Shown piece by piece: positions 55,600-64,000 of a DNA stretch of 64,000 bases (positions within the stretch are counted from its first letter, which is position 1; each line of letters opens with the position of its first letter). Both the position numbers and the translations under genes were made by a program. The DNA is taken from contig CAUYUJ010008524.1 in the NCBI GenBank assembly GCA_963575745.1, positions 311,670 to 375,669 on the forward strand, given 5' to 3'. Below the pieces are notes generated by a model that saw nothing but the letters and a program-made list of their open reading frames with translations, was not told where the DNA came from and did not search any database. The DNA comes from Prorocentrum cordatum. Lineage: Eukaryota; Sar; Dinophyceae; Prorocentrales; Prorocentraceae.

Positions 55600-55790
55600 A
55601 AAATAAGGAGGAGATGAAGGAGCAAGGAGGACGAGGAGGATAGGACGACGAGGAAGAGGACGAGGAGGGGCAGGGGCGGGGGGTCGAAAAGGAGAAGGAA
55701 GGAGATCGAAGATGAGGATGAGAAGGGCGAGGAGCAGGAGAAGGGGGAAGAGGAGGAGGGGCGGAGGAGGAGGATAATGTTTAAATTAGA
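55600..55790. repeat. purine tract
   Basis: GGAGGACGAGG-type A/G-rich run on the plus strand, in the presumed intron between 55836 and 55585. Confidence 0.85.
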
Positions 55791-55835
55791 AGACGGAGCA
55801 GGAGATCGAGGACGACGAGATGAGAAGCGGCAATC

Positions 55836-56955
55836 CTCATCGGTCTCGGCCTGCATTACGCTGAAGTACCGCTGCAGCTCGTCATCGCTCAGTTCCTCGA
55901 CGCCCTTGTTCTCCCGACCCGAGCCCGACTGTCTCTCGATCAGACGTTGCATCCCACGTCGCCCTCATGTCAATCCGTTGATGCCAATCGCACGTATAGA
56001 TGCTCACCCACCTCCTGCCAACTCTCCTCGCCCTCTTCCTCCTGCTGCCCCATCCTGTCCACTCCTCCCGATCGTCATCCTACTCCTCCTCCCCGAACTC
56101 CTCTTCCTCCTACTCCTCCTCCCCCCCTCCCCCCCCCCCCTCCTCTTCCCCCCCCCCCCCCCCCCCCCCACCCCCCCCCCCCCTCTTCCCATCCTAACCT
56201 TCCTGCCTATCTCCTCGGGATCCTTCTTCCCATAGCGGTCACCCCTCACCAAACGAGCCCCCCCACCCCCGTCCGCTTCGTAATCCAGCTCGCCGTTCCT
56301 CGAGGGGGACTCGGTGGAGTACTTCGCCTGATCTTTCTGGAAGTGGGCTAACATGATCCTCAGCTGGCGGCACTGGATGAACCTTCGGGCTATGCGCGCG
56401 AGCGAAATCAACGCACGCTGAACGAACCTAGTATGAAGTCCACTACGTGGATAACCAATGATGGCAATCGATTGGCTGACGGGCGGTCGGCAATAAACTA
56501 TCAAGCGACGGCCTGACGAATCAGGGAGATGAGGAGGGTGAGGAGAGCGAGGCGCACAGAGACACTGAGGAGAGATGAGGAGGATAGGGGAGATGCGGAG
56601 GATGAGGAGCGAAGAATTGCAAGACAAAGTGAGGCGGCCGCGCGGAACCTGTATCCCGAGATGATGTCTGCCGTCGGAGCTCGTCCTTTAGCCTTCTTGT
56701 TGCCCTCGGTGAACTTTTTCTTGAAGCTCTCGTCCCAGCCCGCCCGGCGGGAAAGGGCGCGGGCCTTATGTCGGGCTCTCCTGCCCCCCTCATCGCATAT
56801 CTATGGGATGCTCAAGGCCAGATCGACCCACTTGAAACGGGGGCGCCCTGGAGGCAGGCGGCACGATTTTACAAAACCCTTAGGGGCCTCCATCGTACTC
56901 TGGTTGATCCTGAGGCCCTTGGACGCACGATTGAGATTCTCGAGCGTGGGGATGA
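55836..56955 (-). CDS. upstream exon pieces of the 54.5-55.6 kb gene
   Basis: Four protein-like segments: 56955-56801 (LENLNRASKGLRINQSTMEA, CRLPPGRPRFKWVDLALS, up to TAG at 56801); about 56745-56649 (AGWDESFKKKFTEGNKKAKG, PTADIISGY, donor AG|GT); about 56400-56240 (RRFIQCRQLRIMLAHFQKDQ, STESPSRNGELDYEAD); and 55928-55836 (SGSGRENKGVEELSDDELQR, YFSVMQAETDE, acceptor CAG|T, donor GAG|GA). The last joins in phase to the piece starting at 55585. Membership of one gene is inference. Confidence 0.35.
56126..56182. repeat. poly(C)/poly(G) tract
   Basis: CCCCCCCCCCC runs broken by TCCTCTT and single A (about 12, 21 and 14 C). A strong G-quadruplex candidate on the minus strand. Confidence 0.95.
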
Positions 56956-57048
56956 AGTCCTATCTCCCAGGAGCTCCACAAGAACAACCATCATCGCGAA
57001 TGCCTTCACTACTGCTGCCGTCGTTCATGTCAATACCACTCCATGGCA

Positions 57049-57200
57049 ATCGACACCGTCAACGGTCACCATCGTAGGAACGATGCGTATCGTTCCTACG
57101 ATGGTGACCGCCGACGGCACCAACGACGTCGACGGCGCCGTCGACCGTCAAACATCGTAGGAACGATGACGTCGACGGTACCGTCGACGTCATCATCATA
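57049..57200. repeat. cluster of perfect palindromes
   Basis: 57064-57111 is a 22-base inverted repeat (arm starts CGGTCACCATCGTAGGAACG) around GCGT. GTCGACGGCGCCGTCGAC lies at about 57128. A 30-base perfect palindrome centred on GGTACC (arm GATGACGTCGACGGT) lies at about 57166-57195. ATCGTAGGAACGAT recurs at 57153. Confidence 0.95.
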
Positions 57201-57436
57201 TTTGCTATGTATCGACGCTACTGCAGCGCTGCTGCTGCTCCTCCTCCTCCTCCTCCTCCTGATCCTATACTTCTATCCTTATTCCTTATTAGAATATACT
57301 CCTACTCCCCCCTCAGGCCGGCAGATAGCGGGCGCATCCGGGTGGTCCCATCCGAACCTGTAAAAAACAATACAAAATCAACATTTTTCTTATATTTTCC
57401 TCTCGACATGGACGTCCTGTCGTCCACGGCGATAAT

Positions 57437-57825
57437 CCATTGCAAAAAATACTACAAAGAGCACGCGCGCGCGTTCATGTCAGAATCCTACCGAACACCG
57501 TGTGTTTGCAAGCATTCCAACATAAAAACATCAAAAACCCAATGCTTGTTCACAAAAAATTGTACAAATTTCCTGTCCGGGCTCTCTTGCTGAAATCATA
57601 AGAAAACCATAGGAATCTTAACAATTCTGTCAAATCCAGCGATTTCACGTCATCGCGCGGTGCACTCGCGATGCTCTGTCATGCACCCAGGCCGCGAATC
57701 CTGTGCAAAAAATACAACAAAGAGCACACTCGCGCGTTCATGTCAGAATCCTACCGAACACCGTGTGTTTGCAAGCATTTCAACATAAAAACATCAAAAA
57801 CCCCATGCTTTTTCACAAAAATGCT
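57437..57825. repeat. ~125-bp direct repeat, 263 bases apart
   Basis: Copies at 57441-57560 and 57704-57822 share TTCATGTCAGAATCCTACCG and TGTGTTTGCAAGCATTYCAA. Both keep the same open frame (CKKYxKEHxRAFMSESYRTP). About 93 percent alike. The intervening DNA is AT-rich. Confidence 0.93.
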
Positions 57826-57829
57826 TTGG

Positions 57830-58945
57830 GGTGTCCTGTCAGACCGTCGGGCTTCCTCCGGCCACCTCTGGCTTCCTGCGGTGTACCGGGCCATTCTCGA
57901 CTCGTCTGGCAATGCGTGCGCGGCATTCAACACGCGCTCGCCAGTTCCCGTCGGCAACCGCCATCGCGGCCGCATCAGCTGTACCAAACTGGCTGGCCGG
58001 TGTGACTTCGGCCCCCAGTTGTGCCAGCTTTGCTTCTTATGTTGTGGGAGGGCGGGTGGGACTGGGCATGCCATGCTTGACTCGCTCGAGCTGGCTAGCT
58101 TGACTTCCACTCCTACTCCTACACCCCGAAACTCCTTTTCTACTCCTATACTCCTAAAGTGAATCTTAGGATCCTACTATACCCTCCTCGTATACTACTC
58201 GTTCTGGTCCTCAGCCTCTCGAGATCTAGCCCCCTCATCGTTTGCCCTGTTCCTCTCATGGCACTTACCTCCTGTCTCAAATCCCTCAAGGCGGATCCGT
58301 CATAGCGCTCAACTGCGGCCGCGCTGAGGAGTTCTTCGGAGTGTAGAACGCATAGTTCGGGATGTTGTAGCCTGCTCAAGCGGCAGGGGGGCGGGCCAAG
58401 CGCGCAGCAGGAGAGAAACGCGACAACATGATCTGAGATCGGGCGAGCCCCTAAATACGACCGCCACTCTCGATACCAAATCTCGCCCTCCTATGCACCG
58501 CCGCCACTCTCGATGCGATATCGTCGAGTCAGCATGCGCTGAACCTCGTATCGCTGTCATCCCCGCCATGGCGACATCGTCGCGACCAACATCAGCACCC
58601 GTTCTCCCATCGGCGGGCGGGTGCCTGCGATCATCGGCATGTCTGGCGCCAGGGAGTTGACCGTGAGAGCCTCGCACGTGGGGAAATGCATTCATGCGCA
58701 TGTCTCGCCGCCCCCCGTCCTCGCTCCATCCCTCCCACTGCCCGACCCTCATTCCTCTCCCCCTGCCCTCCACTCCTCGTCGACGGGACCCCTCCGACGC
58801 GCTGCCCGCGCTGGTCGCCCCCCCTCCAGCAGCGGGCGCCTCGTGGAGAACATCGGCTTCGATCGCAGCAGTCTTTCTGTGCGTCGGGATCGTCTTCGGC
58901 ATTGCAGCCTCGCGTGGGAGTGGGGGGGGCACTTAATGAAACGCG
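57830..58945. other. mostly unassigned; possible exon at 58379-58200 (minus)
   Basis: A minus-strand frame with LQHPELCVLHSEELLSAAAV and ERYDGSALRDLRQEVSAM looks protein-like but has no neighbours that confirm it. The rest shows no structure I can name. Confidence 0.25.
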
Positions 58946-58947
58946 GA

Positions 58948-59095
58948 GCTGGGAGGAGGAGGAGGAGGAGGAGGAGGAGGAGGAGGAGGAGGAGGAGAAG
59001 GAGGAGGAGAGAAGAAGAGGAGGGGGAGAGAAGAGGAAGGAAGCGGAGGAGGAGGCGGAGGAGATGGTAGAGGTAGGAGGAGGATGGGGGAGAGT
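58948..59095. repeat. purine tract, (GGA)n
   Basis: A/G-only plus strand with about 15 GGA units at 58952-58998. Confidence 0.95.
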
Positions 59096-59480
59096 AGACA
59101 TATGAAGGAGGATATTGAGATCGGCGCCTGATGGGCTCTGACCAAAACCATGTGTTTAAGATAAGCCACGACGAACTTCGCGCGCGCAGCTCTGCACAGC
59201 TGACGCGGTACCCTGTGCCCCTGATCACCGACGCGATGGGAATGCACGAACGGCGTGGGAACATCCTAGATGGGAACATAAAACTCGAGTCGGTATGCTC
59301 TCGCGGAGGAAGACGGATGGTGCTGATTAGCGGGCGGCCACAAACTGCCACGTACATAACATATCTGACAAGACGCCCCCGAGGCAAGTGTAGGAAGTGG
59401 ACGAAGAGCAGGAGGAAGAGTGGAAGGCCAGGAATGGAAGAACAGAAGGGGAGGAGGACCAAGAGGAGGAGGAGAACGAT

Positions 59481-59481
59481 A

Positions 59482-59512
<31 letters not shown>

Positions 59513-59522
59513 GTATATATAC
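59481..59522. repeat. (TA)n microsatellite
   Basis: ATATATATATATATACATAT-type run of about 42 bases. Confidence 0.95.
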
Positions 59523-59604
59523 AGGTCCTCTGGCCGCCACGTGGGTATACCCGCGGCGCTGCATGCTGCGCCCACTCGGTCCGCGAACTCGGGCATGACC
59601 ACTT

Positions 59605-59738
59605 CGCCCGACATCCGCCTTGCGGGGGGGCATGCCAATGCCCAGACCTCGATCGATCACGGGCGACGCATACGTCGCCCGTGATCGATCGAGGTCTGGC
59701 ACAACCACCCTCGGACGCATGTCGGGCGAGCCCCCCTT
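59605..59738. repeat. long hairpin (inverted repeat, arms ~60 bases)
   Basis: The core is a perfect 27-base inverted repeat (arm starts CCAGACCTCGATCGATCACG) around CATA, centred near 59671. Weaker pairing extends outwards (left CGCCCGACATCCGCC, right GGACGCATGTCGGGCG). Looks like a foldback element. Non-coding. Confidence 0.93.
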
Positions 59739-59744
59739 CTTCCT

Positions 59745-60060
59745 GCAGCCCCCCTTCTTCCTGCAACCCCCTCCGGAGCGCCTGCGGCGCCGCGGCCCCT
59801 TGGCGGCGCGCGCTGGCGCGCGGCGGGGGCGCGCGCGGCGCCTGCCGAGCGGACGCCCCGCGGCGCCCGCGCGGCTCGAAAGCGGCAGCTGCGCGGCGCG
59901 CGCAGGCAGCGCGACGCGCGCAGGCAGCGCGAGGCAGGGGGGGGAAGAAGAAGAGGAGAAGGAGAACCCCGAGAAGGAGCAGGAGGAGAGGTGCAGGAAG
60001 CTAGAGGAGAAGGAGGAGGAGAGGAACAGGATGAGAAGGAAAGGAGGAGGAGGAGCTAGG
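59745..60060. other. GC-rich and purine-rich DNA, no gene seen
   Basis: 59760-59935 is GCG/GGC-rich with GGCAGCGCGA repeats. 59940-60060 is A/G-rich. Confidence 0.5.
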
Positions 60061-60097
60061 AAGAGTGTTTTTTTTGCGTGTGGAACGTTGTAAAATT

Positions 60098-60205
60098 CTG
60101 GCGCTGTATATGTACAGCGCTAGCGGCATGTGTGCCAGTGGGTATATCCACTGGCACACATGGCATGCGCATAATATATACGCACATGCCATACGTCCTA
60201 TCTTC
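60098..60205. repeat. nested short hairpins
   Basis: GGCGCTGTATATGTACAGCGC at 60099, then a 15-base inverted repeat (CATGTGTGCCAGTGG ... CCACTGGCACACATG) at about 60129-60164, then GCATGCGCATAATATATACG with a partner GCACATGCC. Confidence 0.93.
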
Positions 60206-60287
60206 ATTTGCACCTATGGCGCACATATACATGATGCACGAAATCGAAAATCGAAACTGAATCCAGAAATTGATACTTAAGGCCGTC

Positions 60288-60318
60288 TCAATTAAATTGA
60301 ACCGTGTGGATGTCAGGG
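60288..60318 (+). repeat. terminal inverted-repeat-like sequence, copy 2
   Basis: TCAATTAAATTGA, nine bases ACCGTGTGG, ATGTCAGGG. It is the inverted counterpart, relative to the coding strand, of 38124-38154. The helicase stop codon (TGA, minus strand) is inside it. Confidence 0.7.
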
Positions 60319-63300
60319 GACGCTGCACCAGCACTGCCCGCGGCGCTGGATCCAGGGGGATTGCTTACTCCGACCTTGGTGAATCGATCCTGGACCTTGG
60401 CGCCCACGCCTAGCCATGGGAGAGAATCAGAAATGTCCACAGACGCCTCGACTCCTATCTGGCTGCTGAGCGGAGGAAGGACTGGAGGCTCGGCTGGGTA
60501 CAGTGCTCTGAAGTCACGATCCAGGATGTGATCCAGGGTGGCCGGGCCTATGTTCCATATCGGGACCAGGCAGCGTCGGCAGCACCATGTAGCGTTCCAT
60601 GTGCGCTCCCACCAGGCCATGGCTCGCTTGTCGATGGGAGGCAGTCCAGCTTGCTCGGGAACACCTATGCCTTCCGCCGGCTTCCATATGAAACATCCCA
60701 GGGGCGGGGGGCCTGTGTCCCAGACGAGGAGCGGGGCCCCCTGGGGGCATGTGTCGCACCGCGCGGAGTAGATCTGGGTCTGCGCGGCTTTGAGGCCGAA
60801 GCGCTCGTCCCGGATCCGTAGGATGGGAATGGTGGTATTGGCTCGCTCGGGGATCTTCATGCCCGTCGGCGTCATGAGGAGGTCCGCTAACGTCCTCGTG
60901 TCCGCCTGGGGGCTGCATCCAAAGCCAAGGGGGAGGTGGCCCAGGGAGGGGAGGGCGTTCGCCTTGTCGTTGTTGGCACCCGTCCTCTGTTGCTCATGCT
61001 CCTTGACTCTGTCGGCGAATGTCGCTCCTGTCGGCGTTGGGATGCCCTGTTCCTCCAGGTGGCGTAACCAGCAGATGTCGCAGTGCCGCCCCATGTTGGC
61101 GCCGTTGAGGTAGGCCTGAGGCCTATTCTGAGCGACCATCTGGCGCGTGGTGTCGGAGATCCAAGTGCCATCGGCGGAGCGTAGATGGTCCTTTCCGCAC
61201 CTGTCGCACCTGAATCTCTGTTTTTCTGCTCGGGTGCGAGCCTCTCGTCGGGGATGCATGGTGGGTCCTGCTTGGCGCCTGGGGCAGGGGTCGGCGGCGG
61301 GGGGGCATTGAGGTCGGTATTGGACAAGGCAAGTCCGCCGCCGATGTAGGAGAGACCCGCAAGCCGATCGTCAGAACCCAGGGAGGCGTCGGCCTTCGCC
61401 AGCGCAACGTGTAGCGCACACACTGAGCAGCTGCGCGTATCCAGGGAGGTCAGAGTTGCGGCCGGGGCGATCTTATCGAGGACGAGCATTGGCGCTTTCA
61501 ACTGAAAGTCCTGCCTGTCCATTTCACTCCAGGTCTGCGGGCAGCCGGCTGCCTGCGCAATTGGGCGGTGGTGCGCCACCGCCACGAGCTTGGAGATGTG
61601 GGGCAGGACTGCCTCGATGCGTCCGTGTAGGTCGGCAAGGTCGTCCAGCGCGAGGCTCCAGGTTCGGGCGAATTGGTTTCGGAAGCTCTGGTGAACCTCT
61701 TGCCAGGGGACACAGAAACCCAGGATGGCTTCGATGACGTCCCCGACCTGCTCTGCGTGAGAGAAGGGCAACAGAAACACGCGCGGCTCGCGGAGCATGA
61801 GCATCATGACGACCAGGAGCGACCGGGCCTTGCAGGATTCCATGGGGAGGCCGTCAATGTCTATGATTCCCTTACGGAACTCGCCCCTCATAGAGCCGCC
61901 CAGCGCGCCTCGGAGAATCTCTTCCAACCCGGCCATTCCAGGGTGCTTCCTGTGTCTGCAGCAGTCCTTGGTGGCGGTGCTCCACGCCTTGGGAACTTGA
62001 CGGAAGAGCCCCTTGGGGGTGCACTGGCGACGCTTCCAGAGTGTTACACGCCTGCCACTGGTGTGAGGCAACGGTGGAAGGGAATCGTCAGGGACTGCAT
62101 AGCTCGCGTCTTGCCAGGGAATGCCCAGGCCGAGCGTCCACACCATTGCCGCCCACAGCATGTTGTAGACTAGATTGGTTGCGTCTAGTCCCAGAGACAT
62201 GTCGAACAAGAAGCCCAAGTGCGACCGCGCCTTGCGGTCGAGCTTGCCCGGCTGTCGCGGCGTCGTGGCCAGTGAGAATTCGTGCGGGCGCAGACCGGAC
62301 ATCAAGTAAATGAGCACGTGGAAGGCAGGCGTCGAGAGGATATCATGGAGCCCGCCCGAGCTATGCTTACCCAGGGCTTCCCAGTCAAAATGCTCGTCCA
62401 GGGGTGTGTTATAGCGCTCGGCGAAACCGGTGGCCTGGGCGTCACGCGCTTTCTTCTTGGCAGCGTCCAGCTCGTTCTGCCCGCTCTCCCCCTTTGCGTC
62501 ACAGCTCCAGGAGACGGGCGAGGGCATCCATGAGGCGAGGTCGTGCAGTGGGCCAAAGCTATCGTCGATATCCAGGGAGACCCTGTGGCCCACGGAGGCG
62601 CTGCCACGAAAGCGGACCCAAAGGCGAGTCAGTCGCCCGTACTCTGAGAGTACGCGTAGCTGGGACCAGGTGGCATTGGCAAACATACGCCCGTCTCCCA
62701 AGATCCGGATAGTCCGCTTGGCCCTGGTGATCGCCACGTTCAGGCGTTTGGCGTCGTCGACGAAGCCCCAGTTGTGGTGCCCGTTGCTCCGCGTAGTTAG
62801 CACGATTACGATGTCCGCCTCTCCTCCCTGGCTGGAGCCGATTGTGGTGAGCTTGAGCGCCCCGCTCTTCATGTGATCGCCCGCAATCTGCCGTAGTCCA
62901 GGGAAAGAAGTGCCGATGGCTGTATGGACGTTACGGTCTTCTCGGAACACGTGTTCCCAACGCTGAGTGTCCACCCTGTGGCCTTGAGGGGGTTGTCCAG
63001 GGCCGGGGGCGCATTGTCCGTCGCGCCCAGAGCCGCCTTTCCCCTTGCCAGTCTTCCCCTTCCTGCCTCCTTTAGTGTTACGCAGGACGCCAGAAAGATG
63101 GCGAGGACCCTGCGGCCATCCATCCATGAGGATAGCCGTCTGGAGCTGGTATCCGACCACGATTCTGACAGAGGTGCCATTATCGAGCTCGGGCAGAAGT
63201 GCCCGCACGATGTCCACGGCCTGAGCTGTCTCCGGAAGGTTGGCATAGCCTGGTTGTAGGTCTGAAGTGACTTCCCAGGAGGGTGTGTGAACCAGCAGGA

Positions 63301-63984
63301 AGCGGTGCTTGTCTGCGCTTGGCGGCGGATCTAGCTGCTCGAGGGTTGCGCGGAGATCACCCTCGTCGGACTCGGTGAGTTTCGCCAGCTCTGTCAGCCG
63401 CCCGGGTTCCCAAGCTCTAATGTCTCTCCAGGGGATGCCTTCGACGATTGGTCTGTCTCTGAGCGGATCCAAGATACCTGACGTCATGCCTTTTCCGTTG
63501 TAGGCTGCGTTCGGAAAGGCGAGCAGCTGCGGATGCATCCGATAGCAGATCGAAATGTGAACCACGGCCGATTCTTGGCCACGGAGCGCGTGGAACATCC
63601 TGTCGAAAATGCTGACACAAAGCCCTTGGTCGTTCGCAAGCTTGGAGGGCACCGTAGGGGGCAACTGATTCGGGTCACCCACGAGGACCAGGGCCCCGCC
63701 GCTGTTGATCAAATTTACCATGGACATGAGTGCGTGGAGCTCCGTGGCCTGTCCAGCCTCGTCGATTACCAGGAGGACGATGTGGGGGCTGTATTTTTGT
63801 CCGAGGGCCTCGGGTCCTTCTTTGCCAAGCGCGCGAAATTTCCAGGGAACCCCGTGTCTGGGTCGAGGCGTTGCTGCCGATGTGCTTCGATCATTGCCAG
63901 AGCTGGTTGGTCCACCGCTGTGTTGGAACCTGCGGCCAAAGCAACAGCCTGTCCAGGGCGTAGGCAGGGGCCCCACATGTCCAA
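60288..63984 (-). CDS. UPF1/DNA2-like SF1 helicase with long C-terminal extension, partial
   Basis: Nucleic-acid helicase. Visible motifs: Ib-like AAGSNTAVDQPALAM (63.93 kb); II VIDEAGQATELHAL; III LVGDPNQLPP; CYRMHPQL; V IGSSQGGEADIVIVL; VI RLNVAITRAKRTIRILGD. Walker A lies right of the window. About 600 residues with no recognised domain follow, then a Cys-rich end (FRCDRCGKDHLRS ... HCDICWLRHLEEQG; CDTC; CCRRCLVPIWN), suggesting zinc binding. Two frame changes: near 63818-63830 (LAK continues as EGPEALGQKY) and at an A5 run near 61219-61226 (APEQK continues as QRFRCDRCGKDH). It ends SPDIHTVQFN with its stop in the terminal-repeat-like sequence. UPF1-like helicases act in RNA decay or DNA replication; the unusual tail and repeat ends point to an element-borne protein instead. 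Confidence 0.75.
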
Positions 63985-64000
63985 GCAGGCTACAGAGAAG

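Noticed and set aside
58694-58936. Plus-strand frame with a membrane-like segment (SIAAVFLCVGIVFGIAAS)
   Set aside because: A single hydrophobic run in otherwise compositional sequence; the minus strand is equally open.

Overview
The window looks like nuclear DNA of a dinoflagellate. It is GC-rich and crowded with microsatellites and minisatellites, and coding DNA is a few percent at most. Recognisable proteins are split into tiny exons across kilobase introns whose donors are mostly GC or GA rather than GT, with acceptors mostly AG|G, as described for dinoflagellates. I cannot fix the genus from sequence alone. Most long open frames are artefacts of CAT, TCC, GAC or ACT repeats and are left out.

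Layout. (1) 0.88-34.59 kb, minus strand: one HSP90-family gene. Eleven collinear exons of 21-123 bases join in phase to 238 codons, from the N-terminal ATPase domain to the start of the middle domain; both gene ends lie outside the pieces found. Its introns (0.85-9.5 kb) hold CAT arrays of up to 1.6 kb, dispersed repeats, short inverted-repeat elements, and other coding pieces: an expansin-like gene (15.0-15.7 kb, plus), a Cys-rich/Thr-Pro secreted-type exon (21.9-22.4 kb), an element-family ORF (23.9-25.4 kb) and an unrecognised ORF (32.4-33.1 kb). (2) 34.8-40.7 kb: tandem repeats, a second and degraded copy of the element-family ORF whose first ATG lies in a terminal-repeat-like sequence (38.12-38.15 kb), a large inverted minisatellite, the C-terminus of a DDE transposase-like protein and a PP2C-like exon. 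(3) 42.8-44.7 kb: a frameshifted transposase-like gene. (4) 46-57 kb: exon pieces of unrecognised minus-strand genes, a degraded basic/Cys protein, poly(A) tracts, a duplicated A-rich/G-rich unit and a 1.7-kb ACT array. (5) 57-60.2 kb: palindromes and hairpins. (6) 60.29-64 kb, minus: the C-terminal two thirds of a UPF1/DNA2-like SF1 helicase with a long unfamiliar extension and two CxxC pairs. Its stop codon lies in a sequence that is the inverted counterpart of the one at 38.1 kb.

The best candidate for something undescribed is this last link: TCAATTAAATTGA, nine variable bases, ATGTCAGGG, found once at the 5' end of the element-family ORF and once, inverted, at the 3' end of the helicase. 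It suggests a helicase-encoding mobile element with start and stop codons inside its terminal inverted repeats. Several coding regions shift frame at short homopolymers, so either many copies are decayed or the assembly carries indel errors.
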